From positions 1 through 28,723 of the forward strand of contig JAAHIA010000012.1 of NCBI GenBank assembly GCA_010671975.1: a DNA stretch of 28,723 nucleotides. The letters are read 5' to 3'. The position numbers were made by a program, and so were the translations under genes. Positions 1 through 7,504 of the stretch are shown here, one piece after another. The stretch is from Leptolyngbya sp. SIO4C1 (GTDB taxonomy: Bacteria > Cyanobacteriota > Cyanobacteriia > Phormidesmidales > Phormidesmidaceae). The notes under the pieces were generated by a model that was not told where the DNA came from, ran no database searches, and saw only the letters and a list, made by a program, of their open reading frames with translations. Numbering within the stretch: position 1 is the first letter of the stretch; every line of letters starts with the position of its first letter.

Positions 1-28
1 CCTCCCGTTTGGGAGGTTTCTTTTTAGA
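1..28 (+). terminator. Intrinsic terminator of a gene left of the window
   Basis: A 6-bp perfect stem (CCTCCC/GGGAGG) with a 4-base loop GTTT is followed directly by a T-rich run. This is the classic Rho-independent form on the + strand, so it should end a + strand transcript whose gene lies outside the window. Confidence 0.8.
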
Positions 29-119
29 AAGCTTGATTTCGTAGGATTTCACATTGACACTGCCAAGAAGTTCACGCCAAGATGAATGAAAGATAAAAAA
101 ATGTAAACTCTTCCCCTGC

Positions 120-758
120 ATGGAATCAATTTCGATGTCGTCTGAGCTCTTTTCGCTGGAGATGATACAGGCGATCGCGCGTGAATATGGCTATTGGGCC
201 GTGTTTTTCGGCATTATGTTAGAGAATATGGGACTGCCCCTACCAGGCGAGACCGTTACTTTGGTAGGCGGCTTCCTGGCTGGCAGCGACGAGCTGCGGT
301 ACAGCTGGGTCTTGCTGAGCGCCATTGCTGGCGCAGTCCTAGGTGACAACTTTGGCTACTGGCTCGGATTTTATGGCGGCTGGCCGCTGCTGTTGCGGCT
401 GGGCAAGCTGCTGCGGTTAGAAGAAACCAAGCTTATCCGCGTGCGCGATCAGTTCAGCCAAAATGCTGACAAAGCCGTGATTTTAGGGCGATTTGTGGCG
501 CTGCTGCGCATCTTTGCAGGGCCGCTAGCCGGGATTGCCAAAATGCCCTACTGGAAGTTTTTGCTATGTAACTTTATCGGGGCAGGGCTGTGGGCAGCGG
601 TGATGGTCAGCCTGGCTTTCTTTGTGGGCAGCGTGATCCCGCTGGCAACGCTGGTTGGCTGGGTTGCTCAGTTTGCGGTCTTGGCCCTAGCAGCGGTGGT
701 AGCCTGGGTCGGGCTGTTTTGGTGGCTTGAGTCGCGCCAGTCGGTCAACAACAGCTAG
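120..758 (+). CDS. DedA-family (SNARE-associated/VTT) inner membrane protein
   Basis: This is a 212-aa polytopic membrane protein of the DedA family, whose members are proposed to move or flip lipids such as undecaprenyl phosphate and to support envelope homeostasis. The N-terminal motif ENMGLPLPGE (about residues 36-45) and the later GRFVALLRIFAGPLAG block are the two conserved DedA signatures containing the acidic and arginine residues regarded as functional. Several hydrophobic segments follow, including two near the C terminus. Length is normal for the family. The start is the ATG at 120; there is no good Shine-Dalgarno, and an internal Met a few codons downstream is possible. It stands alone, convergent with the hydrolase gene at 938-2725. 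The family is certain; the lipid substrate cannot be read from sequence. Confidence 0.9.
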   Translation: MESISMSSELFSLEMIQAIAREYGYWAVFFGIMLENMGLPLPGETVTLVGGFLAGSDELRYSWVLLSAIAGAVLGDNFGYWLGFYGGWPLLLRLGKLLRLEETKLIRVRDQFSQNADKAVILGRFVALLRIFAGPLAGIAKMPYWKFLLCNFIGAGLWAAVMVSLAFFVGSVIPLATLVGWVAQFAVLALAAVVAWVGLFWWLESRQSVNNS

Positions 759-862
759 CGAGCATTTTCTGCGACTGGCTTCACTAGAGTTTGCTGCTTA
801 GGCGGCTTGAGCTGCGGCCAAATGCGGCCAAATAATGTACCGCATCAACCCGGTTTCGACTT

Positions 863-942
863 CGCTCAACCTGCCAGTTTTGAGCGCTGAGCGGCGTCAA
901 AACTCGAGCTGCGGCTATTTCATTTTCGAGCAAATCCCTAAG
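863..942 (-). repeat. Dispersed ~80-bp 3'-end repeat, copy 1
   Basis: These bases match the reverse complement of 19613-19692 with about 73 of 80 positions identical by eye. Read on the minus strand, the element starts at the stop codon of the hydrolase gene (TAG at 940-938) and ends in a hairpin, CGCTCAA/TTGAGCG with a 10-base loop (863-886), that is perfect in both copies. This copy also has a second dyad, AGTTTTGA/TCAAAACT (876-883 and 897-904), which is broken by one base in copy 2. No T-run follows, so it is not an ordinary intrinsic terminator. Confidence 0.8.
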
Positions 943-2725
943 CCTCTGTCTTGATCTTTTTCAGCAGCTCAGCTTTTGCTTCAGTCACCGGCTGTCCCTG
1001 CACGCCGACGCGGTAGTGCAGCGGCGACACGTAGGCCTGAATGAGCACATCGCGACATTGCTCATTGAGCGTATCAAGCGCTGCTTGGGGTGAAGCAGCT
1101 GGCGTCGCCTTAAGAACACCCTCAAACCCTAAAAAGGCGAGCCGATAGATCAGCTGACGGCTAAACTCGCCGTGAAAATAGCCGCCGTGCACGTCGCGCT
1201 GTTTGCGGACGGAATCAAACGCTAGCTCTATATAGTCCCAAACGCCCAGCAGCTTTTTTCGCCGACTGCGGCTGAGAATGCCCATGCGCTGCGGTTCGCG
1301 ATCGCTGCCGGCAAAGCAGACGCAGGTATCGTGATAGTCGGTGCAGTCAAAGAAGGTAAACAAATCGGCCAGCGTAGCTGATGCAGCGGCGATCTTATCT
1401 TGCTGACTAAACAGCTCAGCCAGAGAGAGATAGCCATCTGGCTGCTTGCCGCTGTGGGTCACATAGAGATTTTTGAGAATATCGTCTGGGTCGTCTGCGA
1501 TCGCGCGCTGCAGCCCAACCTCAGCACCAAAGTATTGACGCAGGCTGGCTAAGTTAACGATGCCGTACTCTTCAGTTTCTCGAAGCGCTACGTTTCCCAA
1601 GCGATAGCCGCGCGTGCGAGTCGCGCTAGGAAACGAGATATAGTTCACAGCCGTTGAGGCAAATCGCAGCGCCAGATCGCCTTCGCTGCTAAACAGATAG
1701 GCCTCGTTGAAGCGGCGCAGCGACGAGGCTAGAAAGTTGGCCCGACTAGAAATAATCGACAGAATTGGAATATCTGGGGCGACTAGCACTAGCCGCTCTA
1801 GACTAAACGTTCGCCCGATTTCTGGCACTGGTGACTTGGCAATCGAGCGCTGGTCGAATACGTCTGACAGAATGCGGACAACGTTGGTGACCACCAGCGC
1901 TCCCATGCTGTGGCCGACAAAATTGAGTCTAATGCGCTGCGAGCTAGTCTCCCAGTGTTCTCGGGCTGCCTGTGAACGATTGGGAACGGTCCGATCTAAA
2001 TCGGCTGCGGTCTGGTTAATGATGGCGCGATCTAGCATGCGAATCAGCTCAACTAGATCTAGCACCCCAAAGTTGGTGGCCCGATAGACATCTCGGAAAT
2101 ACACCGACAGCCGCAGCAGCACGAGCGCAATGACGATTGCCGCCGTACTCGCCGCTAGCCCCAGCAGCAGGCCCAAGCCAAAATCAATTCGGTCATCGGC
2201 AATCACAAAGCCGGCAATCAGGCAGGCTATGCTGAAGAATCCGCCTAGCTTTAGCAGCAGTTTAGGGGCTGAGGGCAGCGCGCGCAGGTTAGCCCAGAGA
2301 TGCTTCGGAGCAATCGAAAAATTTTCAGACGACCAGCGATAGCCAATAAAGACCGCGTTGCGTTTGTGACGAATCGCCTCGTCGCCTTGATTGATGTAGC
2401 GAACCATATCGCCATACCAAGACTTGATGCCGCGTTCGTGGGTATTGTAGCCGTGAATTGTAATCACTAGCTCCGGCGCTTCAGTAATCGTGGGATCGCG
2501 ATAGATGCGGTAGAGATCCTGCGCGATCGCGCTGACGCCGCGACGCGTTCTTTCTTCTTCTTGTATGGAGAGCTGGGCGGCGTCTTCAATATTGGGCGGG
2601 GCCGTACTTTTGACAAAATAGCTGGGGATTTGCGGCATCTGCTGGCCGCTCACAGACCCGACCTCAATCGCCTCAGTGTCTGGGTTGACGCTAAACTTTT
2701 GAATACGAAAAGGTACCCCATTCAT
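938..2725 (-). CDS. Membrane-anchored alpha/beta hydrolase
   Basis: This 595-aa protein has the marks of an alpha/beta-hydrolase (lipase/esterase-like): ITIHGYNT (H91-G92) fits the oxyanion-hole HG motif and GHSMG (271-275, nucleophile Ser273) is the nucleophile elbow. LVAPDIPI further on could supply the catalytic acid; I did not identify the catalytic His with certainty. Between the oxyanion motif and the nucleophile lie two hydrophobic segments (about 156-176 and 182-209), so a membrane hairpin seems inserted in the fold. The C-terminal ~200 residues match nothing I recognise and contain a Cys/His-rich patch (CTDYHDTCVC). The start is the ATG at 2725. The gene is monocistronic, convergent with the dedA-like gene, and its stop codon lies inside the dispersed repeat. 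The substrate is unknown. Confidence 0.8.
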   Translation of the reverse strand: MNGVPFRIQKFSVNPDTEAIEVGSVSGQQMPQIPSYFVKSTAPPNIEDAAQLSIQEEERTRRGVSAIAQDLYRIYRDPTITEAPELVITIHGYNTHERGIKSWYGDMVRYINQGDEAIRHKRNAVFIGYRWSSENFSIAPKHLWANLRALPSAPKLLLKLGGFFSIACLIAGFVIADDRIDFGLGLLLGLAASTAAIVIALVLLRLSVYFRDVYRATNFGVLDLVELIRMLDRAIINQTAADLDRTVPNRSQAAREHWETSSQRIRLNFVGHSMGALVVTNVVRILSDVFDQRSIAKSPVPEIGRTFSLERLVLVAPDIPILSIISSRANFLASSLRRFNEAYLFSSEGDLALRFASTAVNYISFPSATRTRGYRLGNVALRETEEYGIVNLASLRQYFGAEVGLQRAIADDPDDILKNLYVTHSGKQPDGYLSLAELFSQQDKIAAASATLADLFTFFDCTDYHDTCVCFAGSDREPQRMGILSRSRRKKLLGVWDYIELAFDSVRKQRDVHGGYFHGEFSRQLIYRLAFLGFEGVLKATPAASPQAALDTLNEQCRDVLIQAYVSPLHYRVGVQGQPVTEAKAELLKKIKTEA

Positions 2726-2863
2726 GACACAGCTCCCGGCAAGGTCTAGATTTTTACGCAGTCACGGACACTTAAACCAGTATCCCCACTCCAGGAAACT
2801 TCAAACGAATTTGTCAGCTTTCCTGAACGTTAGCCAGCAGCTGATGCGCACAAACAGAACCCG

Positions 2864-3409
2864 ATGAGCGTCACGCTGATTACCGGTCCGGCCCGCTCGG
2901 GTAAGAGCGAGTGGGCCGAGCAGCTAGCGCTACAGACAGAGCGCCCGGTCGTGTATGTCGCCACTTCACAGGTTGACCCGAGCGATCGCGACTGGCAACA
3001 TCGGCTGGCCCAGCATCGCGCCCGACGCCCGCCTAGCTGGCAAACCCTCGAGGTATCTCATGACTTAGCCGCCGCTATCCGGCAGGCAGCGGCCGATCAG
3101 TGCCTGCTTGTTGACTCTTTGGGCACTTGGCTAGCCAATCAGCTCGAGCTAGACAGCGCCAGCTGGCAGCAGACTCAGGCGCAGCTGCTAGCCGCGATCG
3201 TCCAAAGCCCGGCAGCGCTCATTCTAGTGGGTGAAGAAACCGGCTGGGGCATTGTACCGGCCTACCGCACCGGGCGACTGTTTCGCGATCGCCTAGGGGC
3301 TCTAGTGCGCGCCGTAGGCACCGTTGCCGATGCGTTTTATCTGGTTACCGGCGGCTATGCGCTCAACCTGAAGCAGCTTGGCACTGGCATACCCAAATCT
3401 TCTAGCTGA
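2864..3409 (+). CDS. cobU: Adenosylcobinamide kinase / adenosylcobinamide-phosphate guanylyltransferase
   Basis: The 181-aa product is the bifunctional CobU/CobP enzyme of cobamide synthesis: it phosphorylates adenosylcobinamide, then transfers GMP to it to prepare the nucleotide loop. The N terminus carries the P-loop GPARSGKS (8-15); VYVATS, a His-Arg-rich stretch (HRLAQHRARRP) that includes the guanylylated His of the family, LLVDSLGTWLANQL and LVGEETGWGIVP follow in family order. Length is normal. No other cobalamin genes are adjacent; cyanobacterial cob genes are commonly scattered. No cobalamin riboswitch was recognised in the 138 bases upstream. Confidence 0.93.
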   Translation: MSVTLITGPARSGKSEWAEQLALQTERPVVYVATSQVDPSDRDWQHRLAQHRARRPPSWQTLEVSHDLAAAIRQAAADQCLLVDSLGTWLANQLELDSASWQQTQAQLLAAIVQSPAALILVGEETGWGIVPAYRTGRLFRDRLGALVRAVGTVADAFYLVTGGYALNLKQLGTGIPKSSS

Positions 3410-3551
3410 TTTAGCGCTTCTAGAAAAAATTAAGACAGTCTTAGGAATCTAACCATCCCCCACCTAGGCTGCAATAGCCGCGTTACGATCAAGGTGTAGG
3501 CTATCTGATGGATGATATAGCGCTACGATTAGCGACTTAGATTGGGAGACT

Positions 3552-3977
3552 ATGGCTTCTCAAGAAAACGTTAGAGAGTATTTAGCCTACTGGTTTCAGC
3601 TCGGCAAGCGAGTCATTGTTCGCAATGGTCAATCTGCCTGCCGACCCCAGCCTGTGTTGGAAGGCAATCGATTCAGTCGTGAATTTGAAAACTGCTGGGC
3701 TCAGATCATGATCAACGACGGGCGAGACTGCTATTTAGAGGGAACATCAGTCACGCTCGATCGCCTCTTGACCTCAGAGTGGGATATCGACGAGTGTCCT
3801 CGCTGTGAGCTCCCTATTGCTGTGCCCACAGCGGCCTATAATATCGAACCCTGTCCCTGCAGCGATCTGCTACACTGGCCCAACTTTGAAGTGCCTCATC
3901 CTCACCTGCCGATCAACACGCAGCAGAAGCTGAACGCACTGAACCAGCGGCTGCGCAGTAAAGAATCTCCAACCTAG
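3552..3977 (+). CDS. Conserved hypothetical protein with four-cysteine cluster
   Basis: I do not recognise this 141-aa protein. It has no signal peptide or membrane segment. Residues 81-103 hold C82-x2-C85 and C101-x-C103, a spacing that could bind a metal (zinc-ribbon-like); this is an inference from spacing only. The end is Pro/His-rich, then helical and polar. The ATG at 3552 is preceded by GGGAG at 3544-3548, a reasonable Shine-Dalgarno. Its stop TAG (3975-3977) overlaps the stop of rnz on the other strand through the shared palindrome CTAG (3974-3977), so the two genes end on each other. Confidence 0.75.
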   Translation: MASQENVREYLAYWFQLGKRVIVRNGQSACRPQPVLEGNRFSREFENCWAQIMINDGRDCYLEGTSVTLDRLLTSEWDIDECPRCELPIAVPTAAYNIEPCPCSDLLHWPNFEVPHPHLPINTQQKLNALNQRLRSKESPT

Positions 3978-4924
3978 GCGGCTACGGCTGATTGGCTATG
4001 GCGAGTCAGCTCGTAGGTAAAGAAATCGCTAGCCATGACTGTATTTGGAAAAATAGCCTTGGCTTCATTCAGCAAATCCTTAAGCTGAATGGCGTTGCCA
4101 GGCGCGTAGCGAGGGCTGAAATGCGTCATAATCAGCTGCTTGACCCGGGCCGCAAGCGCGACTTGAGCTGCCATCGTTGAGGTGGAGTGCAGCCGCTGAT
4201 AGGCGAGCTCAGCGTCCTGGTGGGCAAACGTGGCTTCGTGAATTAGCACGTCGGCTTGAGCTGCTAGCTCAATTGCGCTATCACAAAAAATAGTATCGGT
4301 GCAGTAAGCCAGCTTGCGCCCGACGAGCGGCGGCCCGCACAGATCGCGACCGTTAATCGTGCGACCGTCGGGCAGCGTCACCGCCTCACCACGCTTGAGC
4401 CGACCGTATACCGGGCCAGGGGGAACGCCCAAGGCCGCTGCTCGCTTAGCATCAAAGTGGCCCACCCGATCCTTTTCACAGATGCGATAGCCAAAGGCCG
4501 GCACGCGGTGCTCTAGGCGATCGCAGCGAACTACAAATTCTTCATCCTCAAACACTTTGCCAGGCTCAACGGTGTGCACCTTAAGCGGATACGAAAAGTG
4601 CGTCTGCGAATACTTACGGCAGGCCTGCAGGTAGTCATTCAGACGCGGCGGGCCGTAGATATCAATCCGCTGCTGCGCCCCCGCTAGCCCACAGCTGGCC
4701 AAGAGCCCCATCAGGCCAAAGATATGATCGCCGTGCATGTGTGTGACAAAAATCCGGCGAATCTGGCTGGATTTGACATCGCTTCTTAAAAACTGATGCT
4801 GCGTGCCTTCGCCGCAGTCAAACAGCCAAACTTCAGCGCGCTGCGGCAGCCGCAAAGCGATGCTAGAAACGTTGCGAGACCGCGTGGGTACGCCAGAACT
4901 GGTGCCTAGAAACGTGATTTGCAA
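3974..4924 (-). CDS. rnz: Ribonuclease Z (tRNA 3'-processing endonuclease)
   Basis: This 316-aa metallo-beta-lactamase-fold enzyme cuts the 3' trailer from precursor tRNAs. The zinc motif HMHGDH (62-67) is intact, and the N-terminal strand ITFLGTSSGVPTRSRN is typical of bacterial/chloroplast RNase Z. Later conserved parts include the exosite-like region near GPPRLNDYL, YCTDT and HEATFAHQDAELA, and the final HFSPRY with a metal-binding His. The start must be TTG (4924-4922): it gives exactly the conserved N terminus, and the next in-frame Met (residue 63) is within the zinc motif. The site upstream is weak for ribosome binding, so translation may be modest. The gene overlaps its convergent neighbour by 4 bases. 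Confidence 0.95.
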   Translation of the reverse strand: MQITFLGTSSGVPTRSRNVSSIALRLPQRAEVWLFDCGEGTQHQFLRSDVKSSQIRRIFVTHMHGDHIFGLMGLLASCGLAGAQQRIDIYGPPRLNDYLQACRKYSQTHFSYPLKVHTVEPGKVFEDEEFVVRCDRLEHRVPAFGYRICEKDRVGHFDAKRAAALGVPPGPVYGRLKRGEAVTLPDGRTINGRDLCGPPLVGRKLAYCTDTIFCDSAIELAAQADVLIHEATFAHQDAELAYQRLHSTSTMAAQVALAARVKQLIMTHFSPRYAPGNAIQLKDLLNEAKAIFPNTVMASDFFTYELTRHSQSAVAA

Positions 4925-5270
4925 ATCGATACCTTACTGCAGTAGGGGGTCAACGGGTGCCTGTTTAACCGGTGCTCGTTTAACCGGTGCCTATTTAATA
5001 ACCATAGTGACATGAAGCTTCATTCTATTGCCTCCCCACAGGGACTAGGCGCAGGGTTCAGCGAACGGCCCCCATCTGCCAATCCTGAAAGAGACTGACC
5101 GGCAATGTTATCAGGCTGTAACATTTAGACCAATTAAGCAAAGCGCGGCAGCAGCGGCCAAATTACCGCTGTCTCTGCCATCAGCAGCCTAAGTACATTT
5201 ACTCAGTCTCAGGATTCATAAAAATAAAATGAAAACCGTGAAGATTTGTCACAAAAAGTTCTGTACTTAT
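4925..5270. other. Gene-free stretch upstream of rnz
   Basis: No supported protein gene here. It holds the 15-bp tandem units, a 6-bp dyad ATGTTA-N8-TAACAT at 5105-5124, and an interrupted hairpin at 5147-5179 (GGCAG/CTGCC and GCGG/CCGC). The rnz promoter should be in this part; I could not assign -35 and -10 boxes. The right end becomes A/T-rich before the small-RNA promoter. Confidence 0.5.
4956..5000. repeat. Three tandem 15-bp units upstream of rnz
   Basis: Three adjacent 15-base units, GGTGCCTGTTTAACC, GGTGCTCGTTTAACC and GGTGCCTATTTAATA, lie 31-76 bases upstream of the rnz start. Read on the + strand in one frame they spell GACLT-GARLT-GAYLI, which looks like pentapeptide repeats. No credible complete gene carries them: the open frame runs antisense through the rnz start. 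Confidence 0.7.
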
Positions 5271-5279
5271 TGATACAAT
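5271..5279 (+). promoter_or_regulatory. Extended -10 promoter element for the small-RNA candidate
   Basis: TG-A-TACAAT is an extended -10 (TGn plus one mismatch from TATAAT). A TTGTCA at 5246-5251 is too far (22 bases) for a normal -35, but an extended -10 can work without one. Transcription would start near 5286. Confidence 0.45.
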
Positions 5280-5285
5280 GTGCGA

Positions 5286-5423
5286 CGGAGATTCAAACCG
5301 TTGCTTGCGATTGGTTGCAGCTGCCGTGGGAACGCGCAGTTGGGTTTCTCCAAAATTGAGAGATCAACGCAAAGTCTAAGGACTAGCGAGGCCAGCCTTA
5401 ACGAGGGGGCTGGCTTTTTCTTT
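5286..5423 (+). ncRNA. Candidate small RNA ending at an orphan terminator
   Basis: Both flanking genes (rnz and 5446-6261) are on the minus strand, yet a strong + strand intrinsic terminator sits at 5391-5423 with an extended -10 about 115 bases before it. That implies an independent transcript of about 138 nt. Its 5' part can fold: GGAGA (5287-5291) plus AACC (5296-5299) pairs with GGTTTCTCC (5343-5351), enclosing a GC-rich inner arm. I did not recognise 6S RNA, tmRNA, RNase P RNA, Yfr1 or Yfr2 signatures. A 33-codon frame (ATG 5278, TAA 5377-5379) overlaps it, but its ATG lies on the -10 box and has no Shine-Dalgarno. The 5' end is an estimate. Confidence 0.45.
5391..5423 (+). terminator. 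Intrinsic terminator without an upstream + strand gene
   Basis: GCCAGCC (5391-5397) pairs perfectly with GGCTGGC (5408-5414), followed by TTTTTCTTT. The shape is right only for + strand transcription. On the minus strand, the 3' end of the 5446-6261 gene would meet the hairpin without a T-run after it. Confidence 0.8.
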
Positions 5424-5445
5424 AGAGCGCCAATGTGACTCCAGG

Positions 5446-6261
5446 CTACTGAACCGCACGCTGCAAATATTGTAAAAAGTGATCGGCGGCCTGCTCAACT
5501 AGCTGCGGTCGCACCCGTCGCCAGTAGGTCTGATTGAGCAGATCGGCTCGGAGCAGATCGCGCTTGATTAGCAAATAGGCGCGGATGCGATCGCACAGCC
5601 GCTGCCGCACTGAGGCACGATTTTGCAGCCTGCTGCCGTCAAACTGAGCGCCGAACATCTGAGTGAGATAGCGGCGTACGCTATCGGCAAATTCAAGCGC
5701 ATCTGCCTGTAGGATGGCTGCCGTTAGCGGCTGCTGCGGCTGCTGATAAAGGATACGGCCTACTACAAACGCCAAAATGTCGGAATCATAGTCCTGGTCT
5801 GAGGCAAATTTGCCCAGCAGATCTTGCAGCGCCGCCGCGTCGTAGCGGCCAGTCCCCACTTTGTCTAGGTAAATCTCTACGGGCTGAGCCGTATCGCCAA
5901 TCGCGGCAGTGTATTCGCGACTGTCATAGCCATGTCCGGTGACCAGCTTAGAGGTAAGCCACAGCGCCCCGTCACTCAGCGTCGAAAATACGTTGCCGCC
6001 CCAGGCTTGATCAGACAGCGCCGCCATAAAGTGAGCAAAGTCAATCTCGCGACCTGCTAGCTGCACCGTTTGGTTATCTAGCTCACCGCTGACGAACTCA
6101 GGATTGCCGCCAGCCACCAGCTCCCAGAACTTACTGGCGTAGCCCGGTCGCGTGTAGGCCCTCAGCGATCGCACCACCTCTATCGATGCCAGATGCGGCC
6201 GCTGCTGCTGATAGCTTTCGATAAACTGCAGCATTTTAGCTAGAGCCAAATTTTCTGACAT
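5446..6261 (-). CDS. Conserved hypothetical protein, queA partner
   Basis: I do not recognise this 271-aa protein. It is soluble in appearance, mostly helical, with no signal peptide, no membrane span and no nucleotide-binding or metal motif that I can see. The ATG at 6261 is preceded on the minus strand by an AGGGAGGAA purine stretch, a good Shine-Dalgarno. It begins 19 bases after the queA stop in the same direction, so the two are almost certainly co-transcribed; this does not by itself give a tRNA-modification role. A hairpin lies beyond its stop but its T-run faces the other strand. Confidence 0.75.
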   Translation of the reverse strand: MSENLALAKMLQFIESYQQQRPHLASIEVVRSLRAYTRPGYASKFWELVAGGNPEFVSGELDNQTVQLAGREIDFAHFMAALSDQAWGGNVFSTLSDGALWLTSKLVTGHGYDSREYTAAIGDTAQPVEIYLDKVGTGRYDAAALQDLLGKFASDQDYDSDILAFVVGRILYQQPQQPLTAAILQADALEFADSVRRYLTQMFGAQFDGSRLQNRASVRQRLCDRIRAYLLIKRDLLRADLLNQTYWRRVRPQLVEQAADHFLQYLQRAVQ

Positions 6262-6280
6262 TGCCGGGTTCCTCCCTTTT

Positions 6281-7432
6281 CTACTTAACTACCGCCTCCG
6301 GCAGCACGAGCATGGCATCGCCAAATGAATAAAACCGATAGGTCTGCTGCACGGCTTCTGTATAGAGCTGCATCAGCCGCTCTCGACCCGTTAGGGCGCT
6401 CACTAGCATCAGCAAGCTAGAGCCAGGCAAATGAAAATTGGTGATTAATCCATCGACCACTTTCCATCGATAGCCCGGATAGATAAACAGATTGATTGGA
6501 CCGCAGTAGGCACCCAGGCCATTTTGCGTGGCTACCCCCTCTAGCGTCCGTACCGTGGTTGTCCCCACCGCAATGACGCGACCGCCGCTGGCCTGCGTCT
6601 GCTGAATTAGATCGACCGTCTCTTGAGAAATCTCAACCCATTCAGCATGCATCTGATGCGCTGTAATATCGGTAGCTTCGACCGGACGAAACGTGCCGAG
6701 CCCAACGTGCAGCGTCACACAGGCCGTCTGGATATTGCGCTGGGCCAGCTGCTGAAACAGGTTGGCAGTAAAATGCAGGCCGGCCGTCGGTGCGGCCACT
6801 GCCCCTGGCCGCTGAGCATACACTGTCTGATACTGGCTAGGCTCTGCTGTCGACTCCGTAATGTAGGGCGGCAGCGGCATCTCCCCCAGTTCGCTCAAAA
6901 GCTGCTCGAACGGCTCGCCGCCAGGCGCTTGAAACTGGATCAAGCGTCCACCAGTTGCGCGATCGCAGGCTTTCACCTCGGCTAGCAGGCGCGGGCTGCC
7001 AGTCTCAGCCCCAAACTCAATCACGCTGCCGGGCCTGAGTCGTCGTCCCGGCTTAACCAGCGCCAGCCAGCAGCCGTCGCTGCGCGGCTCTAGCAGCAGC
7101 ACCTCAACTCTGGCCCCGCTGCGTTTGGTACCGTACAGACGCGCTGGGATAACTTGGGTATCATTAAGAATAAGTAGATCGCCTGAGCGCAGTAAGCTAG
7201 GAAGGTCTCTAAAATAAAAATGTTGATAGCTCGAAGGTGAATCGACTACTAACAGACGTGCACTATCTCTAGGAACAACCGGATTTTGGGCAATTAGTGC
7301 AGGCGGCAAATGATACTGATAGGCCGCCAGTAGGTGATCCTGATTAGACTGCTCGATATCTGCCTGTTCAACTGGTTTTGTCTGGATCTGGTGAGACAGA
7401 TCGGCAGCGGATATATCGAATTTTTTCTGCAC
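6281..7432 (-). CDS. queA: S-adenosylmethionine:tRNA ribosyltransferase-isomerase
   Basis: QueA makes epoxyqueuosine in the anticodon loop of tRNAs with a GUN anticodon, using the ribosyl part of SAM. Family blocks are all present: YQYHLPPALIAQNPVVPRDSARLLV, LNDTQVIPARLYG, PPYI..., PGAVAAPTAGLHFT, HVGLGTFRPV, AVGTTTVRTLE and NFHLPGSSLLMLVSALTGRE. The ORF from ATG 7432 gives 383 aa, about 30 more than usual: the first ~36 residues (Gln/Asp-rich) precede the conserved start of the family. They could be a real N-terminal tail or mean that a later non-ATG start is used. The gene heads a two-gene operon and is divergent from 7505. Confidence 0.95.
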   Translation of the reverse strand: MQKKFDISAADLSHQIQTKPVEQADIEQSNQDHLLAAYQYHLPPALIAQNPVVPRDSARLLVVDSPSSYQHFYFRDLPSLLRSGDLLILNDTQVIPARLYGTKRSGARVEVLLLEPRSDGCWLALVKPGRRLRPGSVIEFGAETGSPRLLAEVKACDRATGGRLIQFQAPGGEPFEQLLSELGEMPLPPYITESTAEPSQYQTVYAQRPGAVAAPTAGLHFTANLFQQLAQRNIQTACVTLHVGLGTFRPVEATDITAHQMHAEWVEISQETVDLIQQTQASGGRVIAVGTTTVRTLEGVATQNGLGAYCGPINLFIYPGYRWKVVDGLITNFHLPGSSLLMLVSALTGRERLMQLYTEAVQQTYRFYSFGDAMLVLPEAVVK

Positions 7433-7504
7433 TGTAGGTAAGTCGAAGGGTCTTCTACATAAGATTAGACAATTTAGACTGTAACACCCCCCTACCTCAA
7501 GAAC

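Noticed and set aside
54..82. TTGACA at 54-59 as a -35 of the DedA-like gene
   Set aside because: No -10-like hexamer at 16-18 bases downstream.
1707..2087. A 126-codon + strand frame
   Set aside because: Antisense shadow of the alpha/beta hydrolase; composition (Arg/Ser-rich) is typical of a reversed frame.
4803..5015. A 70-codon + strand frame with pentapeptide-like end
   Set aside because: Its first half is antisense to the well-conserved rnz start; only the last 15-bp units are of interest.
5278..5379. A 33-codon frame just before the orphan terminator
   Set aside because: Its ATG overlaps the proposed -10 box, there is no Shine-Dalgarno, and the product has no recognisable features; kept only as an alternative to the small RNA.
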